DNA of 64,000 bases from Solirubrobacterales bacterium (GCA_026392255.1 JAPLCJ010000017.1:169873-233872), one strand, 5' to 3'. Counted from the stretch's first letter, positions 45,936-56,148 are shown. A program made the numbers and translations. Notes: a model not told the origin generated them from the sequence alone.

Positions 45936-48224
45936 ATGAACACGTTTAGCGGTATCCAGTCATTTCGTCAGCGCATGACCAAGCGCCCCGAGCTTCACGC
46001 AGGCCGCTTCCCCCACATGGATTCACTGCGTGCACTTGCTGCGTTCAGCATTGTGATCTTCCACTTCGCCGGCTACGCGGCACTGCCGCCAGAGATGGAC
46101 TGGCTCCGACCACTGCAAGTCCGACTTGGCGCGGGCGTACTTGTCTTCTTCGTGATCTCCGGCTTCTTGATCTACCGGCCTTTTGTTCGGGCTAACCTAG
46201 AAGGAGGCTCGCGTCCGGAGACAGGCGGCTACGCAAAGCGCCGGTTTTTGAGGATTGTTCCCGCCTACTTCTTGGCACTTACGGTCACAGCGGCCCTCGC
46301 AGGCAAGTCTGATGTCTTTGGCCCCGATGGGTTCCTCTATTACGGCTTTGCTCAGATCTATAGCCCAGGGCTTGAGCTTCGCGGCTTGTCGGTTGCGTGG
46401 TCGCTCTGCATCGAGGCCACGCTATATGCGTTCCTGCCGATCTGGGCCCTCTTTGTAGGTCTAGTTCCAGCCCGCACGGCGATCGAGCGCCACCGCCGCG
46501 AACTCTCGATGCTGGTCCTCCTAATTGTTTTGGGAGTGGTCGCTCGCATCATCCTGAGCAACACGCAAGGAAGGGTTGGCTCAGTTTCGATCCTCGCTTA
46601 CTTGGACATCTTTGCGCTCGGCATGTTGCTGGCCTACTTCTCGGTGGCTTGGGAAGGCCGCAAGCTTCCATCTTGGCTGCGCTGGCTAGACAACTATCCA
46701 GGCATTGCTTGGGCACTTGCCGCTGTTTGCATTTGGGCTATGGCCACTCAGACAGGTCCCAACCGTTCGGCTTTCCAGCACGCGATGACCAGCGATCTTT
46801 GGCTTCGTCATGGGCTCTCTGCGGCAGTTGGAGCCTTGCTGGTGATTCCGCTCGCTTTCGGTGATCAGACCAAGGGAACACTCCGGCGCGTACTTTCCCA
46901 GCCAGCGTTCCTCTGGGCCGGTGTTGTTTCTTACGGTGTCTACCTCTTCCATCCGATCGTTCTTAAGAAGCTCAGTGACGTCGGGGCTTTCCCGACTCGC
47001 CCCAACATTTTGGAGTGGTGGGGGATGCTGCTTTTGGTGGGAGCAGCCACCAGTGGAACAGCAGCCATCTCCTGGCATTTCCTGGAGCGGCCGCTGCTCA
47101 ACCTTAAGAACACCCCTTTGCTCTCCAAGAGCCGCGCAGCCCTTCCGCAGAACACTCAGATAGCAATCGGAATTGGAGGGCTCGCGATGGTCGTAACAGG
47201 CATCCTTGGAACTGATTACGTGTTCATCGACTTTGTGCTTGTCGCGCTGGGCGTGGTGCTCGCAGCGGCAGCGCTGATCCCGGCCAATCGGCCGCGGCCT
47301 GCCAATAGCCTGCTCGCAGGCATTGGCGCGGTGGCAGTAGCCTTCGCGATTGTTCCGGGCCTGCTCACCCTCAGCCGGCCAGCGCCAGCGAAGGCGAGCA
47401 CGTCGGCATTCCCGCAACGGGCGTACCTTGCCGGGACCGTAGGTAATGGCCGTATTCAGCTCTTCCTCAACGGCAAGCTCATCGCAAACGGGCCCGCTCC
47501 CAAGAATCTGAAGCCGTCGAAGTCCCCATTCGAGATTGGCGGAGTCACCGGTGGTCATGGATGGAGTGGCTCGCTTGACTCTGTGGGCGTTTGGAATAAG
47601 CCCCTGTCTGGGGACACTTTGCGCAACCAGTTCCTCGTAGGCGCCAACGGCAAGACTGGGAGCGTCAAGTCCGTGATGAACGTCTCTGATGGCTTGGTTC
47701 GCTGGTATCGGCTTGGTGACATTGGCAAGGGGATCAAAGATCGCACCAGCGGAACCCACGGCAAGGCTGTGGGAACAGTTGGGCAATCCCCTAACCATGT
47801 TGCCCCTGGTGACCACGATGGGGGTGCCGCGAAGTTCCTTGGCAAGGGCCGAATCTCCACCCCACCTCTGCTCAATGTCAGCCCGTCGGAGTTCACAGTG
47901 GCAGTATGGGTCCAGACTGGGGCCTCAATTTCAGACCGCACGGTTGCTGGAGCCCAAGGGTCTTGGCTATTGAAGACTGATATCTCCGGACATTGGACCT
48001 TCGGCGTCAAGCAGGGGAAGGCTGGGTACACGGTCGTTAGCCGCCAAACAGCGCAGCGATTTGTTCCAGGGGCAGCACAGCAAGCCCGGGTCAAGGAAAC
48101 ACCGAGTGGAGTTTCTCTCGGCGGACTGCTCGCCGGACTCCTCGTCCTTGGTGCAGGACTGCTGCTGATCCCATCCGTGCGCAGGCGGGTTGTTCGCCTC
48201 ACGGGCAGCTTCAACAAGCGCTGA
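45936..48224 (+). CDS. acyltransferase-3 membrane protein fused to LamG-type modules
   Basis: A 762-residue fusion. The first part (about 25-385) is an acyltransferase-3 O-acetylase-like domain with ten or so helices; HMDSLRALAAFSIVIFHFAG holds the conserved Arg and His. After extra helices (about 410-485) an extracytoplasmic part follows. Residues about 492-575 look like the second half of a LamG/concanavalin-like domain (IQLFLNGKLIANG and WSGSLDSVGVWNKPLS), while about 580-690 look like a first half (DGLVRWYRLGD to SPSEFTVAVWVQTG). A last helix and a basic tail end the protein. It probably acylates and binds a surface glycan. Confidence 0.82.
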   Translation: MNTFSGIQSFRQRMTKRPELHAGRFPHMDSLRALAAFSIVIFHFAGYAALPPEMDWLRPLQVRLGAGVLVFFVISGFLIYRPFVRANLEGGSRPETGGYAKRRFLRIVPAYFLALTVTAALAGKSDVFGPDGFLYYGFAQIYSPGLELRGLSVAWSLCIEATLYAFLPIWALFVGLVPARTAIERHRRELSMLVLLIVLGVVARIILSNTQGRVGSVSILAYLDIFALGMLLAYFSVAWEGRKLPSWLRWLDNYPGIAWALAAVCIWAMATQTGPNRSAFQHAMTSDLWLRHGLSAAVGALLVIPLAFGDQTKGTLRRVLSQPAFLWAGVVSYGVYLFHPIVLKKLSDVGAFPTRPNILEWWGMLLLVGAATSGTAAISWHFLERPLLNLKNTPLLSKSRAALPQNTQIAIGIGGLAMVVTGILGTDYVFIDFVLVALGVVLAAAALIPANRPRPANSLLAGIGAVAVAFAIVPGLLTLSRPAPAKASTSAFPQRAYLAGTVGNGRIQLFLNGKLIANGPAPKNLKPSKSPFEIGGVTGGHGWSGSLDSVGVWNKPLSGDTLRNQFLVGANGKTGSVKSVMNVSDGLVRWYRLGDIGKGIKDRTSGTHGKAVGTVGQSPNHVAPGDHDGGAAKFLGKGRISTPPLLNVSPSEFTVAVWVQTGASISDRTVAGAQGSWLLKTDISGHWTFGVKQGKAGYTVVSRQTAQRFVPGAAQQARVKETPSGVSLGGLLAGLLVLGAGLLLIPSVRRRVVRLTGSFNKR

Positions 48225-48312
48225 CCAGTCGGGATCGACCTGCCATGCTGAACAGAGCGAACGGTTTATTAGAGCCACTGGTCGCACTGGGACGTAAGAG
48301 GGAAAACTCGCA

Positions 48313-49506
48313 ATGCACGGTCTGACAAGCACTCATTCAGACGGACCCGCCCAAGCGGCACCGGACGGCGATCCCATCCACATTCTTGTGCTCACTGACC
48401 GTGACTGGACCCATCCCCAGGGTGGTGGAACCGGGACCCACTTGCATGAGCAGGTCAAATATTGGCTCGACTGGGGGCACAGCATCACGATCGTCGCCGG
48501 CGGGTACCCGGGCGCGCTTCCCATCGAGCGTGAGGGCAACCTGACGATCAAGCGGATTGGCAGCCGAACCACGGTGTTCCCGAGGGTGATCATGAGAGGC
48601 CAAAAGGCCCTCGAGCCGCGGGCCGACGTAGCCCTCGAGGTAATCAACGGAATCACCTTCCTGACTCCCCTTTGGATGGATATCCCCCGGGTGGGGATGA
48701 TCCACCACATCCACAAGGAGCACTACGTTCGCGAGATGGGCGGGGCTGGAAAATTTGCAGCCGCAGCCTTGGAGACGATCCCCCTCAAGACGCTCTATCG
48801 AGACACCGCGTTCCTGACAGTGTCTGACTCGACAGCGGCTGAGATTGCAGAGCACGGAGTGCCCCGTGACGCGATTCAGGTTGCCCACAATGGCGTGGAT
48901 ATCTCCTCCCTGCAGCCCGGACCAAAGGCTGAAGTACCGACGATTCTCTACTTAGGCAGACTGAAGAAGTACAAGCGAGTTGAGTTTCTACTCGACGCGC
49001 TAGAGCTGGTCCCCGATGCAGTTCTCGAGATCGCTGGTGATGGCGATAATCGCGAGGCGATCGAAGTGGAGGTGGCTCGCCGAGGACTTGGCGCACGGGT
49101 TCGGTTGCATGGCTTTGTAACTGAGGAGGAGAAGGTGGAGTTGCTCCAACGCGCATGGCTGAATGTCACAGCGTCATCGGTCGAAGGTTGGTCGCTTGTT
49201 GCGCTGGAGTCAGCAGCCTGCTCAACCCCAACGGTGGCCATGCGAGTCGGCGGACTAAGGGAGGCGGTTGTTGACCACGAGACAGGATTGCTGTCGGACA
49301 CGAGGGAACAGATGGCCGCCAACGTTGGGCGCCTTCTGACTGATCATGATCTTCGAACCCAGATGGGGGAGGCAGCGCGGTTACGCTCGGCCACGTTTGC
49401 CTGGGAGAGAACGGCAACTCTGACGATTGAGGCGTTCCGCGATGCGATGGCTGCCCACACACCGAAGGCCAAATCCGGCGGCCTTGTTGGAAAGCTGCGA
49501 GGCTAG
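48313..49506 (+). CDS. glycosyltransferase family 4
   Basis: A 397-residue retaining GT-B glycosyltransferase. The N-terminal half has the Gly-rich acceptor loop GGGTGTHLHEQVKYW (about 37), and the C-terminal half the nucleotide-sugar site LGRLKKYKRVEFLLDAL (about 215) and the E-x7-E motif in SVEGWSLVALESAACSTPTV (about 292). Donor and acceptor are unknown. ATG 48313 follows GAGGGAAAA. It is linked with the methyltransferase 5 bp downstream. Confidence 0.9.
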   Translation: MHGLTSTHSDGPAQAAPDGDPIHILVLTDRDWTHPQGGGTGTHLHEQVKYWLDWGHSITIVAGGYPGALPIEREGNLTIKRIGSRTTVFPRVIMRGQKALEPRADVALEVINGITFLTPLWMDIPRVGMIHHIHKEHYVREMGGAGKFAAAALETIPLKTLYRDTAFLTVSDSTAAEIAEHGVPRDAIQVAHNGVDISSLQPGPKAEVPTILYLGRLKKYKRVEFLLDALELVPDAVLEIAGDGDNREAIEVEVARRGLGARVRLHGFVTEEEKVELLQRAWLNVTASSVEGWSLVALESAACSTPTVAMRVGGLREAVVDHETGLLSDTREQMAANVGRLLTDHDLRTQMGEAARLRSATFAWERTATLTIEAFRDAMAAHTPKAKSGGLVGKLRG

Positions 49507-49511
49507 CTGGC

Positions 49512-50252
49512 ATGAGTGAGACACCAACAAAGCCCAAGGGTTTGAGCCATTACCGCGAGTATTGGAATCTGTTTCGTAACGAACAGACGGACCCCGAGCC
49601 GTTCTACCGACGGATGGCCTCGGACACAGCAGACACGCTAGAGGCCCGTCACGGGAGTGTTGTTGGGAAGCGAATTCTCGATCTCGGTTGTGGCGCCGGT
49701 TGGTACACAGCAGAGCTACGCAATCGCGGAGCGGATGTTCTCCCCGTTGACCTTGATCCCGGGGAGCTGGCCCTGGCCGGAGCTCCACCGGAGGGAGCGC
49801 TTGTGGCTGATGCTGCTGACCTGCCCTTGGAGGATCAGTCGATTGATGCGGTGCTCTGCTCAAACCTGCTCGAGCACTGCTCGCGAGCCCCAGTTGTAAT
49901 TGATGAGATCGCCCGAATCCTCAAGCCGGGTGGATGGGCATACGTCTCATGGACGAACTGGTACTCGCCGTGGGGAGGTCATCTCTACGCCCCTTACCAT
50001 TACCTTGGCCCGCGCTTTGGCACTTGGCTCCACGATCGTCTGCACGGTATGCCCGACAAGAATGTGATCAACGATGGCCTTTGGCCAGTTCACATTTCAA
50101 CGATTCTTGCCAGAGTCAAGAGCCACCCTGAGCTTGTGATTGAACGGGTTGAGCCTCGCTACTGGCCGCGACTAGCCTTCATCAGCCGGATCCCAGTTGT
50201 ACGTGAGTTGCTCTCGTGGAACTGCGTTATCCACCTGCGCCGCGCCGTCTGA
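49512..50252 (+). CDS. class I SAM-dependent methyltransferase
   Basis: A 246-residue methyltransferase with motif I RILDLGCGAGWYTAEL (about 54), an acidic motif II VDLDPGELALAGA (about 78) and the motif IV-like DAVLCSNLLEHC (about 112). The extended, aromatic-rich C-terminus (WTNWYSPWGGHLYAPYHY) resembles methyltransferases of capsule and O-antigen loci. The target is probably a sugar or lipid-linked intermediate. It overlaps the convergent AftD-like gene by 26 nt at its 3' end. Confidence 0.85.
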   Translation: MSETPTKPKGLSHYREYWNLFRNEQTDPEPFYRRMASDTADTLEARHGSVVGKRILDLGCGAGWYTAELRNRGADVLPVDLDPGELALAGAPPEGALVADAADLPLEDQSIDAVLCSNLLEHCSRAPVVIDEIARILKPGGWAYVSWTNWYSPWGGHLYAPYHYLGPRFGTWLHDRLHGMPDKNVINDGLWPVHISTILARVKSHPELVIERVEPRYWPRLAFISRIPVVRELLSWNCVIHLRRAV

Positions 50253-53200
50253 ATCGCTTCAGACGAACGGTTGCGCGGATGCGCCTGATGCTCCACCGAC
50301 CGGCTCTTGGATGCGTAGCCCAGCGGATGCGTAGCGCAGTCAAAAATGCTCCGGAGCCAGCGAGGAGAATCGCAATAGTTGAGATCCAGTGTTCGCTGAT
50401 CAGTTCCACCGCGTAGTAGAAGTTGCCGCCGTTCTTGTTCTTGGGAAGCTGTGCCAAGTAACCAAGGGGTACTAGGGCTAGAGCAGCGAAAGCCATGCTG
50501 TAGAGGCGCCTAACATTGACGCCCCACAATCCGAGGAAGAGCGCCAGAAGGGCAACTGGAGGGGCGACTCGTAGGGCAAATAGCGCGGCGGCGAGGGCGC
50601 CGGCGAAGAGCGGTGCTGTAGCGGCGAAGCCTCGACGGGCGTGAGCGAGAGGGTCGGTCCCGGGGGCGTCGTGCGGGGTTGTCTCAATTGGCTCGGGGGC
50701 ACCGGCCAGGCGGCGCCGTCTAGTGGCCAACAGGCTCGCAGAGAGGATTAGGGCGAATAGGCCCGTGGCGCCGGCGGAGGCGATGTAGGCGTTGGTAGCC
50801 GTGGCTTGAGGAGCGAACTCGAAGCGTGCGACGCGACATTTGCTCGAGACCGGCCACCCAGCCGCGAAGGCATCCACAACTCGCGGAAGTCCGAGGTCGA
50901 CCATGTGATCACGGTCGGGTCCGCAGAACGCCTTCCAGCCAAGGCTCATGCTCTCTCCGCGAACAAGCCAGCCGGGCCCGTCGAACTGGACGTGGGCGTA
51001 TCCATCCTTATCGAGGTGGGGCGAGAGCGCTCTCGCGCTTGACTGGGCCACAGGTGCCTTTGGTGGCTTGGCAGTCAGCTCTAGGTGGTCAATGCGCATG
51101 AGTGGCCCTTCGGGCGTAACGATTGCGTTGGGACCACCGATCAGGGAAATCGTCTTCGTCGAGCCACATGAGCTGAACTTCAGTGGCCGCGCATTGTCGA
51201 GGTCATTGACAGTGCCGGTCACGCGTCCCATAACCGAGCTCTCGTTGGCGTTAACGCGAACCGAGCCGCAAGCGGTTGCGAAGGTTCCTCGTCTGCGGGG
51301 AGCGGGGGCATTCATTCCAGGTACCACTACCTCGCGTATTGCCACTGCTGGGAGGAGACGGAATGAGGCTGGGCCTGGTGGCACTGCAGATTTCACTATG
51401 TCAATCCGAATATTGCGTGCCCGGATCGCGCGCGGTAGCGCCACTGATCCGTTGGCCCCAACCTTGACCAGTCCGGTGGCAAGCCCATCGAATGTGACCT
51501 TGACAAGGGTTGCACGCGCATAGAGCGGAGAGTCGGGTATCAGTTTGAGTGACCGCACCAGGACAGGCTTGGGGGCCCGCCAAGCGAGCCAAGGCTTTAT
51601 GCCCGTCCGCGATTCGCCGATCCATGCGGTCCGAGGGTTGTGGTCAAAAGCGGACGATGCCCGATGAATTGGTTTACCCTCGAACCGAGCTGAGCCGCTG
51701 AATGTCCAGCCACCCTTCATGCCTACCAGTCGGTCAAATTTGGGATCAGCTGCCCATGGAGCACTGCTTGCCCATCCAGCGGGAAGAAAATTGCGGCTTG
51801 TGGGGAGGCTGACTAACCGCTCGATTGACCGCTCAGCGTCGAATGTGGCCTGAGGGTCACCAGTTGGTACCGGGCCGCCGTAGGCACCTGATTGCCGATA
51901 TGGGTCCGATGTGGTCTGCCTAGAGAGGAGGACTGAGATGGGATTGCGGGATAGATCCATACCGGCAGTCGCCTTCGACGCCCAGATCGGGGTGCGGAGC
52001 CACTCGTGGACGCTCACGCGCGGGATCTTGATCTCATCAATGCCGCCAAGATCAATGCCGCCGAACGTGGATGTGTGGGTGATTCGCACGCGGATTGTAC
52101 GGATCGGAATGGCGCCCATTCCGACGGTGTTCCAACCTGGCATTAGCTTGATGTCGCGCTCGGGTCCACCATTGACAGAGAGAGCGATTCTCGTGGTCTG
52201 AACTAGCCCATCGCGGTGTGGGTGGATCTGGATTGCTTCCACCTGGACTGGCTTCTTTAGCCCAACTTCGATCCATCTGCTGGCGGGCAGGAAGTTAGAA
52301 GGCGTCCACGTTGTTCTGAGGTCGCCGTCGAGACCTGCGTAAGGCCTTGCCTCTGGGCGGAGCAGGAGTTGAGGGCCTTCTGGGTTGGTTATGTAGTCAA
52401 CGCCGGTGTAAACCGACACTGTCTGTTTGGAGTGCCCGATGCCCTCAAACAGTGCGTACGACGGAACGTCCGGGGCAATCTTGTCCTCCGTAGAGAGGAC
52501 GGTTCCTTGATCGTGGGTTGTCCTGGTAGCAAGGACGGTCTGGCGGCGGTTTGTGTCGGTGATTACCAGTGAGGCGCCATCGCGAACAAGGCTCTTGAGT
52601 TGCGCCTGCGATTGATCGCCCGTGAAGAGGATTGCCTTTGAGTCGGGCATCAGGTTTGCGGCGGCGAGCTCAGTGATCGCATTGGCGTCACCGGTCACAA
52701 GGACGGAGTTCTTGCGCGAGTGAGCTCTGATCAGTCCGGGTGAGTTCGTCTGGGTTCCAGTGATCTTGTACCGCCGGATCGCTGGGAGTGAGACCATTGG
52801 CCCTCCGCGACCGACTGCTGGCGGAACCGGAATGTTGGGACCGTAGCTTTCAGCAGGCTTGGCCAGGTAGGGCTCTGTCTTGAATGCTTGGACTGCGCTG
52901 GCCGCATCGATTTCGCCCGAGCTCTCGGGTGTTCCGTCGGCCGCCACAATGACTTGGTCAACGCCGATCAGCCGGAGTAGCCGTCCGAGCTGTCCGGGGA
53001 TCAAGCGCCGCTGCTGGACGAGGTTGTCAACTGCCGTCAGCAGCTGGGAGCTGTGTGCATCGGAGTAGCGGACCGCATAGCGCTGCGCGACGGGCGCTTT
53101 TGTGATCGCCGGCGCGACGGGGTCAAAGGTCGCTCCCCACCGGTACACGCCGAATTGCTGACCCGGCAGGATCATCGCCCGGTAGCCCGGTGCGGTCTCT

Positions 53201-54747
53201 GCGTTTAGGTCGCTCGCCGCGGCCCTCCAGTAGTCGGGGACGTCCTTATAAGCAAGCTGCGCATCGATGGCGTGGCCGGTGAACATTGGCCACCCGAAGG
53301 CGATCGGAATCGCAATCAGACCCGCTGTCAGTGCCCGACGCGAAGCCGGGGTGCGGGCTCGTCTGAGCAGGTCAGCGCCGCCGGCGCCGACGAGGCACGC
53401 GAGGGCCATCGAGAGAAGCGGGGCAGCCTTATAAGTAGTTCGCAGGATCTGGAGGATCGGGAACCCGTAGTAAGCCTTGATCAGAAGCGTGTAGAGGGGT
53501 TTACCTGGTGGGAAGCCGACGGCCATGACCGTTGTAGAGAAGACGGCTAGAAGTACGAAGAAGGGGATATACGGGCGTTTCCAGATACGGGAGAGGGAGC
53601 CGAACGCCATCAGGGGAACTGCGAAGGTTGAAGCGACCAGAACCGGAGCAAACAGGTAGACCGTGGTTGGCGGTACCACTGCGCGGCTCGATCCGAAACC
53701 AATCTGGAAGTAGCTGATCCAATACCCCAAGAGTCGGAGTGATTCAGAGACACTGTTGGTCGCCCAGATGGTTGAGGGCTGCTCGGTGAAGGAGAGGAAG
53801 TCCGCGCCGTAGCCGCTCTGGAGCCAGACCGGAATGGCCCACCAGAGCGACAGTCCCGCAACACAGAGCATTGTTCGCCAGAGGAAGGACCAGGCAGCTT
53901 TGCGCGACCGGCCGATTACAGCGACTTCATAGAACATCAGGAGCAGTGGAGCTAGGAGGACCCAGAGCAGCACGGCAGCATTCACTCCACCACCGCCTAC
54001 AGCGATCAGCATTCCCGCGGTTATCGGCCAACGCCAATGTCTTGGCTGGAGCACTCCCCGGTGAGCGGCTAGGAGCAGCCACGGCAGGACCGCGTAGGCC
54101 AGCAGCGTGATGGTGCCTCTGTTGATCTGGGTGACGACGTAAGGGTTGAACACGAAGACAAGTCCGGCAAGTAGACGGGCCGTTCCGTCGTTCCGATCCC
54201 AGAGTGCGCCCAGCAGGCGAGACACCCCAATCGCTCCGCCCGCCAGAATCATTGTCAGCCACAGTCGCTGGACCATCCACATGGGAATTCCCAATTCGCT
54301 GCCACCGGCGTAAAAGGGGGCCATTGGGAACAGGTAGCCAACGAACTGTCCCGACTGAACGTGACCGAGGTCGTAGGTTGACGACCACACATCAGACACT
54401 CGGCTGAGGAAGAGAGTGGGGTCGGCAGTCAGGTCGCTTCGGGAGTCAGTGAAGATCAGGCCTGGACGTTGGAGGAACGTCATTACCGCTGATGCAAGAA
54501 GAAGCAGCCACTCGGCTCGCTTAGGAAGTAGAGGAGTACGCGGTTTTGCGAGGACCTCTTCGACCGTTGGGACTGGCGCTGTGATCGGCGCTTGGATCTC
54601 GCCAATCTCGACTAGGTCAACTGTCTCGGTTGTGCCTGAGTCGAGCAGCGGCTCTAGGCCGGCTGGCGTAGGGGTTATTACTTGTGACTGTTGCTCTACC
54701 GCAGTCTCTGTGGTCTCTTCATCACCAGTGTGTGGCGTTGTGCTCAT
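50227..54747 (-). CDS. AftD-like alpha-(1->3)-arabinofuranosyltransferase family protein
   Basis: A 1506-residue giant with a cytoplasmic acidic N-terminus (about 1-75), a GT-C core of about eleven helices (DUF3367; about 78-480, with the loop FTDSRSDLTADPTLFLSRV and YLFPMAPFYAGG), and a long extracytoplasmic region with repeated discoidin/CBM-like modules (LDGDLRTTWTPSNF near 845, SAFDHNPRTAWIGES near 1095), then a final group of helices. In mycobacteria AftD adds arabinofuranose from decaprenyl-phosphoryl arabinose. Homologues also occur outside the mycolate group with unknown donors. Start ATG 54747 directly abuts the stop of the GT39-like gene upstream. Confidence 0.85.
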   Translation of the reverse strand: MSTTPHTGDEETTETAVEQQSQVITPTPAGLEPLLDSGTTETVDLVEIGEIQAPITAPVPTVEEVLAKPRTPLLPKRAEWLLLLASAVMTFLQRPGLIFTDSRSDLTADPTLFLSRVSDVWSSTYDLGHVQSGQFVGYLFPMAPFYAGGSELGIPMWMVQRLWLTMILAGGAIGVSRLLGALWDRNDGTARLLAGLVFVFNPYVVTQINRGTITLLAYAVLPWLLLAAHRGVLQPRHWRWPITAGMLIAVGGGGVNAAVLLWVLLAPLLLMFYEVAVIGRSRKAAWSFLWRTMLCVAGLSLWWAIPVWLQSGYGADFLSFTEQPSTIWATNSVSESLRLLGYWISYFQIGFGSSRAVVPPTTVYLFAPVLVASTFAVPLMAFGSLSRIWKRPYIPFFVLLAVFSTTVMAVGFPPGKPLYTLLIKAYYGFPILQILRTTYKAAPLLSMALACLVGAGGADLLRRARTPASRRALTAGLIAIPIAFGWPMFTGHAIDAQLAYKDVPDYWRAAASDLNAETAPGYRAMILPGQQFGVYRWGATFDPVAPAITKAPVAQRYAVRYSDAHSSQLLTAVDNLVQQRRLIPGQLGRLLRLIGVDQVIVAADGTPESSGEIDAASAVQAFKTEPYLAKPAESYGPNIPVPPAVGRGGPMVSLPAIRRYKITGTQTNSPGLIRAHSRKNSVLVTGDANAITELAAANLMPDSKAILFTGDQSQAQLKSLVRDGASLVITDTNRRQTVLATRTTHDQGTVLSTEDKIAPDVPSYALFEGIGHSKQTVSVYTGVDYITNPEGPQLLLRPEARPYAGLDGDLRTTWTPSNFLPASRWIEVGLKKPVQVEAIQIHPHRDGLVQTTRIALSVNGGPERDIKLMPGWNTVGMGAIPIRTIRVRITHTSTFGGIDLGGIDEIKIPRVSVHEWLRTPIWASKATAGMDLSRNPISVLLSRQTTSDPYRQSGAYGGPVPTGDPQATFDAERSIERLVSLPTSRNFLPAGWASSAPWAADPKFDRLVGMKGGWTFSGSARFEGKPIHRASSAFDHNPRTAWIGESRTGIKPWLAWRAPKPVLVRSLKLIPDSPLYARATLVKVTFDGLATGLVKVGANGSVALPRAIRARNIRIDIVKSAVPPGPASFRLLPAVAIREVVVPGMNAPAPRRRGTFATACGSVRVNANESSVMGRVTGTVNDLDNARPLKFSSCGSTKTISLIGGPNAIVTPEGPLMRIDHLELTAKPPKAPVAQSSARALSPHLDKDGYAHVQFDGPGWLVRGESMSLGWKAFCGPDRDHMVDLGLPRVVDAFAAGWPVSSKCRVARFEFAPQATATNAYIASAGATGLFALILSASLLATRRRRLAGAPEPIETTPHDAPGTDPLAHARRGFAATAPLFAGALAAALFALRVAPPVALLALFLGLWGVNVRRLYSMAFAALALVPLGYLAQLPKNKNGGNFYYAVELISEHWISTIAILLAGSGAFLTALRIRWATHPRAGRWSIRRIRATVRLKRFRRRGAGG

Positions 54748-56079
54748 CTAGGACGCCGCCGATGATTGAAGCCGTCGCCTGCGCACGGCAACTAGTTGAG
54801 CAATGACGGGTGAGGCCACTATTAGCAGCATCGGCTCGAGTGGAACGTGGTACCTGAATTGGCCGTAGAGGACCACTGAGTAGAGCACGGTGCTGAATCC
54901 CACATAAGTGAGGATGGCTCGCAGCACGCTGTTTCGCCAGACGCTTCGACCGAACACCGCTAATGAGGCGACGAACGCGGTGAAGAGCACGTACCAACCC
55001 ATGTCAGCGATTGTTCCTAGCCGCTCTGCCCAAGCATGGCCCAAGGGTTTCTTCCCGTCTCCAGTTTTGTTTACCCAGAAGTAGATGGATCCGCCATCGC
55101 CCTCAACCAGACCGAGGAACCGCCACGGGATCAACGCCAGGTCTTGCAAGGGGTGGGCCTTAATCCAGTTAGTTGCGTCCTTCTGCAGGAGCTTGCTCTG
55201 ATCAATTTGGTAGAAACGGCCATTGGATGGACCTGCCTGTGCGGTCAGCGAGGGAGGCGGGTAGCTCTGCTTGCCTGTCGCCGTCGGGTTGTGGCCCGAC
55301 CAGAAGGTCGAACCGAAGTTTGTACTTACCGGTATGAACCGGTGGAAAGTTGAGTAGTTGCGCATGGTCCAAGGGACGACGCAGAGGACCGCGACACCCA
55401 ACACAACGCCCAATCGTTCGGCCAGGACTCGGCGCGGGAGGCGAGGGAACCACGCGGCTAGAGGCATCAGGATCATCAGCGGTCCTTCGCCTCGGGTTAG
55501 GGTCGCGACGCCCATTACTAGGCCGATCAGGGCTGCGGTCTGAACAGTCGGTTCGCGGTGGGCGATTAACCACAGCGTCGTGAGCAGAATCAAGACAAAC
55601 ATTGGCTCAGACATAAGGACGTCAGTGAAGAAAATCTGTGCTGGGAGAATCGCCATACCGATTGCGCAGATCCGAGCTTCTACCCGGCCGAAGGTCCGCT
55701 CTGCGATTGAGTAGATCAGGGGCACGGCTGCCGCGCCCATCAGCCCGTTCAGAAACTCCCCAGAGAGGGGGCTAGTTCCGGTGAAGCGGTAGAGGACGGA
55801 CAGAACGAACGGATAGCCGGGCGGCCACTGACCGAAAGGCCTGCCGTCAAGGGTCGCAAAGCCCTTTCCGTCGGCGGCCATTGCCGCAACTGAGTGGTAA
55901 AAGAAAGCGTCGTTGAAGGCAAAATTGTTGTGCCGCTGGACGCTGAGAATCATGATCGCGCGGAACAGAAAGGCAAGTGCCGTTACGACAAAAAGGAACT
56001 GTGCATCCGGTCGGGCGGTAATCCGCCCGATTCTGCTGTTTAGGGCCCCTCCGCCCCCTGCCTGTGAAACGGTTCCCAC
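54748..56079 (-). CDS. GT39/ArnT-like lipid-linked glycosyltransferase
   Basis: About 443 residues of polytopic GT-C protein. The first external loop carries the acidic catalytic-type motif AFNDAFFYHSVAAMAADGKGF followed by WPPGYPFVLSVLYRFTG; about ten helices follow, plus an external loop around residues 290-370. Such enzymes use polyprenyl-phosphate sugars and act outside the membrane. The start is uncertain: GTG 56079 is preferred because the TTG at 56184 would overlap the divergent methyltransferase gene. It is coupled to the AftD-like gene with no gap. Confidence 0.8.
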   Translation of the reverse strand: MGTVSQAGGGGALNSRIGRITARPDAQFLFVVTALAFLFRAIMILSVQRHNNFAFNDAFFYHSVAAMAADGKGFATLDGRPFGQWPPGYPFVLSVLYRFTGTSPLSGEFLNGLMGAAAVPLIYSIAERTFGRVEARICAIGMAILPAQIFFTDVLMSEPMFVLILLTTLWLIAHREPTVQTAALIGLVMGVATLTRGEGPLMILMPLAAWFPRLPRRVLAERLGVVLGVAVLCVVPWTMRNYSTFHRFIPVSTNFGSTFWSGHNPTATGKQSYPPPSLTAQAGPSNGRFYQIDQSKLLQKDATNWIKAHPLQDLALIPWRFLGLVEGDGGSIYFWVNKTGDGKKPLGHAWAERLGTIADMGWYVLFTAFVASLAVFGRSVWRNSVLRAILTYVGFSTVLYSVVLYGQFRYHVPLEPMLLIVASPVIAQLVAVRRRRLQSSAAS

Positions 56080-56148
56080 TAACTGCAAGCCTAGTCCTCG
56101 CAAGGGCTGGACGCGCTGGCCCTGACGCGCGCGCGGACCGGTAATCTC

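Noticed and set aside
46686..47816. A 376-codon open frame on the minus strand
   Set aside because: It lies wholly antisense to the well-supported acyltransferase-LamG gene, has a Cys/His/Arg-rich random composition and no family motif.
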